A stretch of DNA of 64,000 nucleotides from Candidatus Sulfuricurvum sp. RIFRC-1 (GTDB lineage: Bacteria; Campylobacterota; Campylobacteria; Campylobacterales; Sulfurimonadaceae), in the NCBI RefSeq assembly GCF_000310245.1, contig NC_020505.1, positions 558,001 to 622,000 of the forward strand, in the 5' to 3' direction. Below the pieces are notes generated by a model. It was not told the DNA's origin. It did not search any database and was given only the letters and a program-made list of their open reading frames with translations. The position numbers and the translations under genes were made by a program. The first letter of the stretch is position 1, and every line of letters starts with the position of its first letter. Positions 42,904-52,411 of the stretch are shown here, in pieces.

Positions 42904-43539
42904 ATGCAATTAGGTTTCTTAGTAGACCTTCGCCTATGTATGGGGTGTAAGGGCTGTGAGATCGCATGTAAAGTGGAGAACGAAGTTCCGCTTAGTACAT
43001 GGCGTCTACGTGTCAAATATGTTGATGTAGGAACATTCCCGGAGACGAAGCGGACATTTACACCGCTTCGCTGTAATCATTGTGCCAATGCACCGTGTGA
43101 ACGTATTTGTCCCGTGAGTGCATTGCACTATCTTGAAAACGGTATTGTTAATATCGATAAAGAGCGCTGCATCGGATGTGCGGGCTGTGTTATGGCCTGT
43201 CCGTACGGTGCGATCTACATTGATCCTCAAACACAAACAGCCGATAAATGTACCTACTGTGCGCACCGTGTCGCGAGTTCGATGATGCCATCGTGTGTTG
43301 TCGCTTGTCCGGTTGAGGCCAATATCTTCGGTGATTTGGATGATCCGATGTCGAACATCAGTAAATACATCCAATCACACCAAGGAAACGTCCAAGTACG
43401 TAAACCGGAAAAAGGGACATTCCCTCACCACTATTACGTCGGTGGCGGCAATGTAACACTCAACCCGTTGGCATCGTTCCGTGGTGAAGGTCACAACCTT
43501 TTCAATAATCTTAAACATCTCCCTATAGGAGGGCACTAA
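42904..43539 (+). CDS. Four-cluster ferredoxin subunit of a CISM molybdoenzyme (PsrB/NrfC-like)
   Basis: A 211-residue electron-transfer subunit. Four cysteine groups bind four [4Fe-4S] clusters: CMGCKGCEIAC, CNHCANAPCERIC, CIGCAGCVMAC and CTYCAHRVASSMMPSCVVAC. This is the standard module linking a molybdopterin subunit to an NrfD membrane subunit. No Tat signal of its own, so it probably travels with the catalytic subunit. It is the first gene of the operon, behind AAGGAGAA, and its stop overlaps the next start as TAATG. Confidence 0.92.
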   Translation: MQLGFLVDLRLCMGCKGCEIACKVENEVPLSTWRLRVKYVDVGTFPETKRTFTPLRCNHCANAPCERICPVSALHYLENGIVNIDKERCIGCAGCVMACPYGAIYIDPQTQTADKCTYCAHRVASSMMPSCVVACPVEANIFGDLDDPMSNISKYIQSHQGNVQVRKPEKGTFPHHYYVGGGNVTLNPLASFRGEGHNLFNNLKHLPIGGH

Positions 43540-44438
43540 TGGTACACGAAACAATAGCGGCAACAAACGCGGTTGTAGTTCTTGACGTTGCTCTTCCGGG
43601 TATCGTTTGGGGTTGGATTATTACGATGAATATGTGGGCAAAAAGTATTGGGACGGGGATTATTTTCCTTGGGTTTTATTTGCTTAAGAAACATCCTGAG
43701 CAAACAGCCTTTATCCGTTTTCCGATAGTTGCGATTTCGATTGTATTTATCCATATTTTCTTGTTTTTTACGGTCATCGATTTGCACCAAATGTTCCGTT
43801 TCTGGCATATTTTCTTCTATCCTCATTTGACATCGGCGATTACGATCGGTGCGTGGATGGCAACCGGTTTCGTAGGATTGTTGTTTGGTATGGCATACGC
43901 AATCTACCTGAAAAAAGATGAAGTTTTGTATGACAAGCTCCTCGGATGGACCGTACTTCTTGCTGTTCCTGTAACGTTGTATACAGCAGGATTGATGGCG
44001 CAGTCAACGGCGCGTGAGTTATGGCAAATGCCGACGGAATCGGCGCAAATGATCTTGGCGGCTCTCCTTGCAGGAACGGCCACGATGATTCTTCTCGGCG
44101 GTAATAAATTCTCCGATGCGGTTAAAAAAGATTTGGCAGTTGTTTTGGGACTTGCGGCAGCAGCAGCATTTATCCTCTACATGGCTGAACTTATTTTCGG
44201 ATCGATGAAAGCGGAAGAAGTCGGGGCAACTCTCGAGTTTATTAAAGGCGGCGAATATACCGTAATGTTCTGGATTGGACAAGTAATGGCATTCTTGGTA
44301 CCGATGGCATTGGTATGTTTGAGCTTGAAAAACCAATCGTACTATTTGTTAAAAATTGCCGCAGTGGTTGCACTGGTCGGTTTGTGGGTAACGAAACACG
44401 TGTGGTTGGTTATTCCTCAATTGTTAAATATGAGCTAA
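43539..44438 (+). CDS. NrfD/PsrC-like membrane subunit
   Basis: A 299-residue integral membrane protein with about eight helices, beginning near GIVWGWIITMNMWAKSIG, the region that resembles the NrfD quinone-site helix. FFTVIDLHQMFRFWHIFFYPHLTSAITIGAW and QSTARELWQMP are further family-type stretches. It anchors the complex and exchanges electrons with the menaquinone pool. It lies between the ferredoxin and catalytic subunit genes, an order (B-C-A) different from the classic psrABC. Confidence 0.88.
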   Translation: MVHETIAATNAVVVLDVALPGIVWGWIITMNMWAKSIGTGIIFLGFYLLKKHPEQTAFIRFPIVAISIVFIHIFLFFTVIDLHQMFRFWHIFFYPHLTSAITIGAWMATGFVGLLFGMAYAIYLKKDEVLYDKLLGWTVLLAVPVTLYTAGLMAQSTARELWQMPTESAQMILAALLAGTATMILLGGNKFSDAVKKDLAVVLGLAAAAAFILYMAELIFGSMKAEEVGATLEFIKGGEYTVMFWIGQVMAFLVPMALVCLSLKNQSYYLLKIAAVVALVGLWVTKHVWLVIPQLLNMS

Positions 44439-44448
44439 GAGGTAGATT

Positions 44449-47400
44449 ATGATGTATTTAGAAAGTAGAAGAACATTTTTAAAAGGGACCGCGCTCACTG
44501 TAGCGGGTGCCGCAATCGCTAAAGGAGTTTTTACCGTTGATGCAGCCGCTGAATCGGTAAAAGAGAGCAAATTCACCAACACTCCTGATAGCCTCTCATT
44601 CTATCCTCCTCAAGATCAATGGAACCATTTCCAAGAACTTAGCGGTGTAGATTGGAAACGTGGCGGTATTGATCGTCACGGTGTACAGAGTGAAAACAAT
44701 CCTGATGGGATTTATGTAAATGATTTCATGATCGTTCCGACAGCGTGTTCGAACTGTGAAGCATCATGCGGACTTACTGCATGGATCGATAAAAAGACGT
44801 TTACCGTTAAAAAATACATGGGAAATCCTCTTCACCCCGCTTCACGCGGACGCAACTGTGCAAAAGGGTACGCGGTTCAATCGCAGATGTACGATCCTGA
44901 CCGTATCCCTTTCCCGCTTAAACGTGCGCCGGGTTCAAAACGCGGAGAAGGTAAGTGGATCCGTACGACGTGGGATGAAGCGATGTCTACCATCGGTAAA
45001 AAAATGGCCGATACGATTCGTAAAGGGGATCTTCTCTCTAAAAAATCGGTCATGTACCATGTCGGTCGTCCAAATGAAAACGGCTTTGTTCCTCAAATTT
45101 GGGAAACATTGGGATTGGATTCGTATAACTCTCATACGAATATCTGTTCATCCAACGGTCGTACTCCGACGATCTGGACAGCGAACGATGACCGCACCAG
45201 TCCGGACTGGGCAAATGCAAAACTTATTTTCCTAAACTCCTCTCATGCAGCGGATGCGGGGCACTATTTTCAGCAATCAGCAAGCTTTATCGCCGATGCG
45301 CGTAAAAAAGGGGCTAAACTCGTCGTTATGGACCCACGTATGTCGAACTCTGCGGGGATGTCGGATTTATGGATCGCGGCATGGCCGGGGACGGAAGCAG
45401 CTATTTATCTCTATTTAGCGAATCGTATCCTCAGCGAAAATATGACGGATAAGAAGTTTGTGAAAAAATGGTTCAACTGGGAAACCTTGATGAACGATTC
45501 CGAGCATCTTAACTTTATGGTTGAAAAAGGTCAAATTACTAAACTTCCGGCAGACCGCAGCTTTGAGAGCTACATGGAGCTTTTGAAAGATATGTACGCT
45601 CCGTATACCCTTGAGTATGCAGTGAAAGAGACCCATGTTCCTGCCTATAAACTCGAAAAACTCTATGAGATGTTTATCTGGGCAGGTGATGCGATCTCTA
45701 CCTATATCTGGCGTGCAGCGGCTGCGGGTAACCGTGGTGCGTGGATGGGCGGACGTTCAGCCTATTTCTGTATCGGACTTCGTGGAGCTATCGGAACCGA
45801 GGGGGGAACCTTCTTCCACCACTGGCACGTTATCTCTGTCTCCGGTAAAGGGGGGAGCGCTACCGTAGGTCAAGGGATCTCAGGTGCCGATGTACCGAAA
45901 GTACAAGCATGGAATGAGTTGACATGGCCTCCTGAATGGCCGTTATCAACGTATGAGCTCTCATATCTTCTTCCACACCTTTTGAGCGATACGGCGTGGC
46001 AGAAAAAATGGACAGATCGCGGATTGACCGTCCCAAGCAAATTGGCGGTTTATATTCCACGTATGTACAATCCGGTATGGATTAATCCGGACGGTTTCCG
46101 TTGGATCGAAGTGTTGAAAAATGAAGAGATCATGGAGCTTACCATGAACCTCTCTCCGGTATGGTCAGAAACCAACTGGTATATGGACTATGTTCTCCCT
46201 GTAGGTCTTGCGGGTGAACGCCATGACCAACACTCTGAAGCAACGATGCCGGCACGCTGGACAAGCTTCCGTCAGCCGGTATTGCGTGTAGCGTTGGAAA
46301 AATCGGGCTGGAAAGCTAAAAATCCTGCCCGTGCAACCCTCGAAGCACATATTAAAGCGGGTCTGGGTGAAGTGTGGGAAGAGAATGAGTTCTGGTTCCA
46401 ACTATGTACCGATTATATCGATCCGGACGGGTCTCTCGGAATCAAAAAAATGTGGGAATCCAAACGTAATCCGGGTAAAACGGTCACCATCGCAGAGTGG
46501 TACGATGCGGCGTTCGGGGACAACTTGCCGAAACTCAAAGAGACGGCTACCAATGATCCACGTTATATGAACGAAGAGTTCCCGGTTTATTCGTATCTTC
46601 GTGATTACGGTGTATGGATGGAAGAGGATAAAATCTTCAATGCACAAGAGCGTGAACTCAAATTTGAAGACGGTGAAGTTATTTCACACGGCCACAAGTT
46701 CGCTGCGGGAACAATGAGTGTTGGAGCGGGTGGAGTGATCTCAGCGCAAGATCATCACGGTAAAGAGAAAAAAATCGGTATCGAGATTGACGGTAAAAAA
46801 ATGGAAGGGTTTGCAACCCTGACGAAAAAACTCGAATTCTATACCCAATGGGCTACCGATTGGCATTGGAGAGAGTATGCAATGCCGTTCTATCCTCGTA
46901 ACGAGGATGAGAAAAATGAATACATCCATCTTGTATCTCATGTTAACCATAAATACATGACGGAAGAGAATTCATTTGCACTCAATACGGTATTCCGTTT
47001 GCCGTATAACATTCATACCCGTTCAGCGAACTCGAAACATTTGATGGAGATCTCACAGAATCATGATCCGATCTGGATTTCGACGAAAGATGCAGCTCGT
47101 CTCGGCTTTAAACGCGGTGATGCGATCCGTGTTCGTATTGTGGATACGGTTTCTGGTTTAGAAGGGGGTCATTTCGTTGCGATGGCGGTTCCGACAGAGG
47201 GTGTTCTTCCGGGAACACTTGCCTGTTCACACCATGGCGGACGCTGGAAGCTCACCAATGCGGTTACGATTCCAAACGGTGTAAGTGATGGAAAAGTAGC
47301 GCCGGGCGTGGCACCGCGTGATTTGAATAATAAAGAGTTCCTCTCCGAATCTCCGGCGAATGTCGGTAAAGCAGGTGGACAAAGCATTATCGATGATTAC

Positions 47401-47841
47401 GAAGGGACAACCGGGCTTAACAGCTTCGGGGTTCCGGTAGCTGAGATCCAAATGGACGGAAAAGTAGGCAAACTCAAATACGTCGAGGGGATTAAACCTT
47501 TCCACACAGAGCGTTTCGCTGACTACAACCGTGACTCCGGTAATATTTGGTGGGATGGTTTGAGCGGTTCATGGCAAAATGCCGTTGCGGCTCCTCATCC
47601 TGACCCTGTTTCGGGTATGCACTGCTGGCACCATAAGGTTCTTTTGGAACCGGCACAAGCGGGAGATAAAATCGGGGATATTTTCGTAAACTACGATAAT
47701 AATTTTAAAGTCTACCAAGCATGGAGAGACAAATTGACGCGTGGTTTGGATTCAAATTCAACCCTTCGCCGTCCTCGCCATATTAAACGCCCTTGGGTCA
47801 ATCTCGATCCATCGGTCTATGAAGTGAGTATCAAGTCCTAA
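44449..47841 (+). CDS. Large Tat-exported molybdopterin oxidoreductase, catalytic subunit (CISM family)
   Basis: An 1130-residue DMSO-reductase-superfamily enzyme. A Tat signal (SRRTFLKGTALTVAGAA) sends it to the periplasmic side. The [4Fe-4S] site is C100-x2-C103-x3-C107-x29-C137. The likely molybdenum-ligating cysteine lies in HTNICSSNGR. Cofactor regions include VVMDPRMSNSAGMSDLW and the C-terminal HTRSANSKHLMEISQNHDPIWIS. The size exceeds PsrA (about 760) and resembles TtrA/SoeA-like enzymes, so a sulfur oxyanion such as tetrathionate, thiosulfate or sulfite is a fair guess, not more. Direction (oxidation or reduction) is unknown. Confidence 0.85.
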   Translation: MMYLESRRTFLKGTALTVAGAAIAKGVFTVDAAAESVKESKFTNTPDSLSFYPPQDQWNHFQELSGVDWKRGGIDRHGVQSENNPDGIYVNDFMIVPTACSNCEASCGLTAWIDKKTFTVKKYMGNPLHPASRGRNCAKGYAVQSQMYDPDRIPFPLKRAPGSKRGEGKWIRTTWDEAMSTIGKKMADTIRKGDLLSKKSVMYHVGRPNENGFVPQIWETLGLDSYNSHTNICSSNGRTPTIWTANDDRTSPDWANAKLIFLNSSHAADAGHYFQQSASFIADARKKGAKLVVMDPRMSNSAGMSDLWIAAWPGTEAAIYLYLANRILSENMTDKKFVKKWFNWETLMNDSEHLNFMVEKGQITKLPADRSFESYMELLKDMYAPYTLEYAVKETHVPAYKLEKLYEMFIWAGDAISTYIWRAAAAGNRGAWMGGRSAYFCIGLRGAIGTEGGTFFHHWHVISVSGKGGSATVGQGISGADVPKVQAWNELTWPPEWPLSTYELSYLLPHLLSDTAWQKKWTDRGLTVPSKLAVYIPRMYNPVWINPDGFRWIEVLKNEEIMELTMNLSPVWSETNWYMDYVLPVGLAGERHDQHSEATMPARWTSFRQPVLRVALEKSGWKAKNPARATLEAHIKAGLGEVWEENEFWFQLCTDYIDPDGSLGIKKMWESKRNPGKTVTIAEWYDAAFGDNLPKLKETATNDPRYMNEEFPVYSYLRDYGVWMEEDKIFNAQERELKFEDGEVISHGHKFAAGTMSVGAGGVISAQDHHGKEKKIGIEIDGKKMEGFATLTKKLEFYTQWATDWHWREYAMPFYPRNEDEKNEYIHLVSHVNHKYMTEENSFALNTVFRLPYNIHTRSANSKHLMEISQNHDPIWISTKDAARLGFKRGDAIRVRIVDTVSGLEGGHFVAMAVPTEGVLPGTLACSHHGGRWKLTNAVTIPNGVSDGKVAPGVAPRDLNNKEFLSESPANVGKAGGQSIIDDYEGTTGLNSFGVPVAEIQMDGKVGKLKYVEGIKPFHTERFADYNRDSGNIWWDGLSGSWQNAVAAPHPDPVSGMHCWHHKVLLEPAQAGDKIGDIFVNYDNNFKVYQAWRDKLTRGLDSNSTLRRPRHIKRPWVNLDPSVYEVSIKS

Positions 47842-47896
47842 GGCTTGATACCTTCGTATAACACACTCTCATTAGGCACTTTTCAGCCTTGTAAGC

Positions 47897-47902
47897 TACA
47901 AT
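47897..47902 (+). promoter_or_regulatory. Candidate -10 box of torD
   Basis: TACAAT about 28 bases before the chaperone start, in the 88-base gap after the catalytic subunit; no clear -35. A TATCAAG/CTTGATA hairpin (47829-47850) at the end of the upstream gene may separate the two parts of the operon. Confidence 0.35.
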
Positions 47903-47929
47903 CACGTTACTTTATTAAAGGTCATTTTT

Positions 47930-48547
47930 ATGGATGAAATTATCGCACGCAGTAATTTATATGCGTTGTTATCACGAATATTGCTTCAAGAGTTAGATGT
48001 GGAACGTTTGGAGATTCTGCGAAACGATGAAACGGTTTTAGAATTTATGCCCCACTGGCGAGATTGGGAGCCGCGCAAAGAGATCGAATCGCAAAAGCTT
48101 TTGGAAGAGTATTTGAATCCTGATTTTACCAACCTATCACTCCTTCATTTGGTGCCGTATGAGACATTTTACACACGACCTGACCAGATGATCGAGACCG
48201 GGGGTGCCAATCCAGTGACCGATATTTACAGTTCTTACGACTTTCTCGTTGATTATGAAGTAGCTCGTGTCGTATCGTCCGATCATATCGGTATTGAGAT
48301 GGAATTTATGCATCATTTGTGCGAAGCACAGCTTAAAGCACTCGAAGAGGGCGATCATGAAGCGGTACAAGAGTTGATTAATGTTCAACACAACTTTTTA
48401 AATTCCCATTTGCTCAAATGGGCACCGATGTATTTGATCAATATGAAATACGAGTCTCGTACTCCGCTTTATTACGACACGGCGGAGATGACGTTAGAAT
48501 TTATCCTCTCTGATAACGAAACATTGAGTGCTTTGGTAAGCGCGTGA
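47930..48547 (+). CDS. TorD-family molybdoenzyme chaperone
   Basis: A 205-residue all-helical cytosolic chaperone with the family landmarks SSDHIGIEMEFMHHLCEAQ and FLNSHLLKWAPMYL. Such proteins bind the Tat signal of one molybdoenzyme and hold it until cofactor insertion is complete; its client is most likely the 1130-residue subunit just upstream. The last bases overlap the next gene as GTGA. Confidence 0.9.
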   Translation: MDEIIARSNLYALLSRILLQELDVERLEILRNDETVLEFMPHWRDWEPRKEIESQKLLEEYLNPDFTNLSLLHLVPYETFYTRPDQMIETGGANPVTDIYSSYDFLVDYEVARVVSSDHIGIEMEFMHHLCEAQLKALEEGDHEAVQELINVQHNFLNSHLLKWAPMYLINMKYESRTPLYYDTAEMTLEFILSDNETLSALVSA

Positions 48548-49641
48548 GTCTTTTAGAGCTTTCTCCTGCACAATGCGTTAGAGCGCTCAGTGTTAATTCA
48601 CTCTGCTCTCATTGCGCTGATGTTTGTCCTACGAGTGCTATTGACCTCTCAGGACGGCTCCCCTCTATCAACCAATCGCTTTGCGTCGGTTGTGCGGGGT
48701 GTGTGGCGGTATGTCCGAGTGAAGCATTAAAATTGGATGATTTCAATCCGACAGAATTGTTCTTTAGTTTTACTGCCGATGAAGAGAATCTCCTTTCATG
48801 CCAAAAAAACATTCCTTGTATTGCGGCTCTCTCCTCGGAGCATTTGATCTCATTGTGCAGCTTGAAAAAAGGTCTGGTGCTGGATACTGGGCATTGTAAC
48901 AGCTGTGACATTGGAGCCAAAGTACTGCAAGTGATGGGCGAGAGGGTAGAGAGTGCAAATTATCTCTTAGAGGCCATTGAGTCAGAGGGAAATATTATTT
49001 TCGAAGAGATCGGTTACAGCAATGGTGAGGGTGAGGAACCTAAGGATCGGAGAGATTTTTTTAAAACCTTTCATTTGAGGGGGATTGCAAAAGTCAAACA
49101 TGATTTTGAAAAAGAGGTTCAAAGTACAACCGATGAATTTATCGAATCGGTGATTGACAGCTCTCATACGCAAGAGCTGCGTGCCAAAAAAATTACCGAT
49201 CGGCGAAAACTCTTTTTTACGGCACTGAAGCGGGTCGAAAAGTCATCACAGTTTCATGTTGTGGATGCCCAAATGATCTCTTTTACCTCTCAAAAAATGA
49301 TGGATGAGACCAAATGCACTGCCTGTCAGATGTGCTATCGTGTTTGCCCTACTGCGGCACTCACTTCGGATATGCGTAATTCTAAGATCGATTTTGATCC
49401 GTTTTTGTGCGTCAAATGCCATCTATGCCATGATGTGTGTGAAAGTGATGCGATCAGTGTATCGACATCGTATAACCTCAAAGAGTGGTTTGAGCCAAAG
49501 GTGCAAAATCTTATCACCTATTTGGTACGCCGCTGTGATGAATGTGACGCTCTTTTCAGCTCCGTCGGGGGGGAAAAAATCTGCCGCCGCTGTCAGCTCG
49601 AAGAAGAGGAAGCTCTTGAATTGTGGGGATTGAATACATGA
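48544..49641 (+). CDS. Polyferredoxin with zinc-ribbon-like tail
   Basis: A 365-residue soluble protein starting at GTG, which overlaps torD. It has two N-terminal cluster sites (CSHCADVCPTSAID, CVGCAGCVAVCP), a middle CNSC, two C-terminal cluster sites (CTACQMCYRVCP, CVKCHLCHDVCE) and a final four-cysteine knuckle (CDECDALF...CRRC). A roughly 150-residue helical linker separates the halves. No signal peptide, so it is cytosolic and cannot be a subunit of the periplasmic complex; it may supply electrons for cofactor assembly or link to another redox partner. Confidence 0.85.
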   Translation: MSLLELSPAQCVRALSVNSLCSHCADVCPTSAIDLSGRLPSINQSLCVGCAGCVAVCPSEALKLDDFNPTELFFSFTADEENLLSCQKNIPCIAALSSEHLISLCSLKKGLVLDTGHCNSCDIGAKVLQVMGERVESANYLLEAIESEGNIIFEEIGYSNGEGEEPKDRRDFFKTFHLRGIAKVKHDFEKEVQSTTDEFIESVIDSSHTQELRAKKITDRRKLFFTALKRVEKSSQFHVVDAQMISFTSQKMMDETKCTACQMCYRVCPTAALTSDMRNSKIDFDPFLCVKCHLCHDVCESDAISVSTSYNLKEWFEPKVQNLITYLVRRCDECDALFSSVGGEKICRRCQLEEEEALELWGLNT

Positions 49642-50075
49642 TGAATAATGATAATACTATTACTGTGGCTACGAAGCTTTACGGATATATTGCCGAAAAT
49701 GCGCATAGTAGCCGTTTTTCGGTCACCCTCAATAAACTCTATAAAGAGAGTGGGTGTGATGCGATGATGATTCCGATGAATATACGCCCCGATGATGTCG
49801 CCTTTACGATTTCGCAAATGCGAAGCTCAAAGCTTAACGGGGCAGTCATCGCCAGTGAATATCAAGAAGAGGCACTTGGTTTGGTTGATGAAGCATCCGC
49901 TACGGCACAAGAAAATGGCTATTGCGATTGCATCATGATACGTGAGGGAAGATTGATCGGCGATTTGATTATGACGCGTGCATTGGAACGCTATGCCGAT
50001 CGGGACGATTTTCCTGATGAGATTGCAATGCGCTCACAGTGTCACTATTTTTACGATTTAACTACAGGAGAATAA
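49638..50075 (+). CDS. Free-standing shikimate dehydrogenase N-domain-like protein, catalytic residues lost
   Basis: A 145-residue protein from ATG 49638, which overlaps the polyferredoxin stop as ATGA. The whole length follows the substrate-binding domain of AroE: LYGYIAENAHSSRFSVTLNK in place of the YAVFGNPIAHSKSP start, then NGAVIASEYQEEALGLVDEA in place of GANVTVPFKEEAFARADEL, then REGRLIGDLI in place of EDGRLLGDNTDG. The catalytic lysine is Gln and the catalytic aspartate position is not Asp, and no NAD domain follows. It is thus probably a binding or regulatory protein, not an enzyme. Family recognition is by eye. Confidence 0.6.
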   Translation: MMNNDNTITVATKLYGYIAENAHSSRFSVTLNKLYKESGCDAMMIPMNIRPDDVAFTISQMRSSKLNGAVIASEYQEEALGLVDEASATAQENGYCDCIMIREGRLIGDLIMTRALERYADRDDFPDEIAMRSQCHYFYDLTTGE

Positions 50076-50076
50076 A

Positions 50077-50571
50077 ATGAAAGCAAACGATTTTAGCGAT
50101 TTAAAGGCTGAATTTGATGAATTTGTGCGGGGAAAATGTGACACTGGAAGCTGCGAGAGCGGTACCGAGGAGAATGATCCCGATAATGAACCGGTTCCGA
50201 GTTTTGTCGATGAGCTTTCCGATAAACTTTTAGCCCCTTATCACAGCGGGGTTTATTTCTCGCGTCTGGACATCAAACGGGTAGCCGAAGCAATCGATGA
50301 ATCGATTCCGATTAAAGAGCGTAAAAAAATGATTAAAGCGCTCTTTCGTCATACGACCTCAAAAGAGTATTTGCGTTCAGCATTCGATGAATTCAACCGT
50401 CATTTTGGGGGACGTATTTTGATTTATCAAGAGCTTTCAACCGCATTTCCGGCATCTAAAGTACTCTTTGATGAGAATATTGCTAAAATCAAAAAGACAC
50501 AAAAGATGCTTGATCAGATTACAGAAGATTTTGAAGAGATTGAACCGACGGATGAGCCGATGATGATTTAG
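50077..50571 (+). CDS. Uncharacterised helical protein at the end of the molybdoenzyme operon
   Basis: A 164-residue acidic, helical, cytosolic protein, not recognised. The N terminus carries a cysteine pair (GKCDTGSCESG). The rest (LDIKRVAEAIDESIPIKERKKMIKALFRHTTSKEYLRSAFDEFNRHF) suggests a compact helical bundle. It begins one base after the AroE-like gene and should be co-expressed with the molybdoenzyme. A second chaperone or assembly role is possible by position only. Confidence 0.6.
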   Translation: MKANDFSDLKAEFDEFVRGKCDTGSCESGTEENDPDNEPVPSFVDELSDKLLAPYHSGVYFSRLDIKRVAEAIDESIPIKERKKMIKALFRHTTSKEYLRSAFDEFNRHFGGRILIYQELSTAFPASKVLFDENIAKIKKTQKMLDQITEDFEEIEPTDEPMMI

Positions 50572-50596
50572 GTGTATCTGAAGACGAAGGATTGGG

Positions 50597-52405
50597 ATGA
50601 ATTTTAAGCTCCGTGCACAAATCATTATAGCCTTGATTGTTCTTGCGGTCTCTTCTGTATTTACTTTTTTTCATATCTCTAATGAGAGCCGTTACGCACA
50701 AGAGCGGGCACAACGCTCTTCAGGAAATGTCAGAATGGCGTTTGACTCGATGGTACGTGATACAGAACATTTTTACATTTTTCGAGCTTATGCCAATATA
50801 CGCTCCGAAGGGGTACTCGAAGCAATCAAAAAACACGATACCGAGACACTCTATCGTTTAACTCTCCCAAGGTATAAAACGCTCTGTGAAGAAAACCCCT
50901 CTCTCTCCATCATGCAATTTCATGCTGCTGATGGAACCTCTATTCTACGGATGCACCTCAAAGAACACTTTGGAGACAATATCGCCGCACGCAGGCCGAT
51001 GATTCGCAGTGTTCATAAAAATCATAAAATGCTCACCGGATTTGAAGGGGGAATTGCCGGAATGGCATTTCGTGTGGTGATGCCGGTATTTGATAACGAT
51101 ATCTACGTCGGCGCTTTGGAATTTGGAATCGACACCTCTTATTTTATCGATAAAATCAAACAAATGACAGGATCTGAAAATATTTTGATGATCCATAAGG
51201 ATGTATTGGGTGCTGCTGATGGATCTCTATATCAAAAGGGGATCGGAGAGTATCGTTACATTAGTATCTCTGAAGAACAGAAGCCATATCTGAGTGCCTT
51301 TATGGATAAAAATCCATTGATGAACCCTAAAAATATTCGTATTGATGAGAAAGATTATGAGATCAATCCTCTCTATTTACACAATTCAGAAGGGCGAAAA
51401 GTTGGTGTCATCCTCTCCATTAATGATGTGACGGGCAGTTACCAAAACCTTTTGGAGACAATTTTAGGAAGTATTATCCTGACGGTGCTTTTAATGGCAT
51501 TGTTTTGGGGATTAATTGAATATACATTTGGTGCGCTCATAGGGAAATTAAATCTTCAAGAACGGTACATCAAAACCATTTTGGATTCGCAAAAAAATAT
51601 TGTTCTTGTAACAGACGGTGAACAGATTATTTATGCTAATCAGGCATTTTCTGATTATTTTGGGTATCTATCCATCGAAAAATTTCGTCTTGAACACGCG
51701 TGCATTTGTGATTTTTTTGAAGCAGGTGAATCCAATGAATATTTACAACCGCAAATGGATGGGATACTTTGGACCGACTATTTGATTCAATACAATACTA
51801 AAGAACACAAAGTAAAAATGAGGGTGGGTGAGAAGGTTTCAATTTTCACCGTTCACTTGCAGAAGATGGAATATGAGAATCAGATACGTTATGTAGTCGT
51901 TTTTACCGATATTACAAAATTGAATGAATTGGCAACGCTAGATGTTTTAACTAAGGTTGCTAATCGGTTTCAGTTTGATAAAGTCTTAGAACATTCGATT
52001 ACATTATCGCAACGTTACGGTCGTGCTTTGTCCATGATGTTGATTGATATTGATCATTTTAAAGAGATAAATGATAACTATGGCCATTTGGTGGGAGATG
52101 AAGTCCTAAAAATATTAGCACAAATTTTGAGAGACGGAGTTCGTAAAAGTGATGTGATTGCACGGTGGGGAGGTGAAGAATTTGTCATTTTGCTTCCGGA
52201 CAGTGAACTCTCATCGGCAACAAAACTGGCTGAAATACTCCGTTTAAGGATTGCTGAATACGATTTTAAGTTGGTTAAAAAAATTACCTGTTCAATCGGA
52301 ATTGTACGATGGAATGAGGGGGAAAATCCGGATCAGCTTTTAAAGCGTGTTGATGAAAAACTTTATTACGCAAAAGAGACTGGACGGAATAAGATTATTA
52401 GTTAA
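50597..52405 (+). CDS. Membrane diguanylate cyclase with Cache and PAS sensor domains
   Basis: A 602-residue signalling enzyme making cyclic di-GMP. TM1 is about 8-25, a periplasmic Cache-like ligand domain about 30-285, TM2 about 290-312, a PAS-like domain about 320-435 and GGDEF 440-600. The active-site loop is WGGEEF, so catalytically competent. RKSD five residues ahead of it is an intact inhibitory site for product feedback. MLIDIDHFKEINDNYGHLVGDE is typical. It follows the molybdoenzyme operon by 25 bases and might be read through from it, linking substrate or redox state with motility. Confidence 0.92.
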   Translation: MNFKLRAQIIIALIVLAVSSVFTFFHISNESRYAQERAQRSSGNVRMAFDSMVRDTEHFYIFRAYANIRSEGVLEAIKKHDTETLYRLTLPRYKTLCEENPSLSIMQFHAADGTSILRMHLKEHFGDNIAARRPMIRSVHKNHKMLTGFEGGIAGMAFRVVMPVFDNDIYVGALEFGIDTSYFIDKIKQMTGSENILMIHKDVLGAADGSLYQKGIGEYRYISISEEQKPYLSAFMDKNPLMNPKNIRIDEKDYEINPLYLHNSEGRKVGVILSINDVTGSYQNLLETILGSIILTVLLMALFWGLIEYTFGALIGKLNLQERYIKTILDSQKNIVLVTDGEQIIYANQAFSDYFGYLSIEKFRLEHACICDFFEAGESNEYLQPQMDGILWTDYLIQYNTKEHKVKMRVGEKVSIFTVHLQKMEYENQIRYVVVFTDITKLNELATLDVLTKVANRFQFDKVLEHSITLSQRYGRALSMMLIDIDHFKEINDNYGHLVGDEVLKILAQILRDGVRKSDVIARWGGEEFVILLPDSELSSATKLAEILRLRIAEYDFKLVKKITCSIGIVRWNEGENPDQLLKRVDEKLYYAKETGRNKIIS

Positions 52406-52411
52406 AATTTA

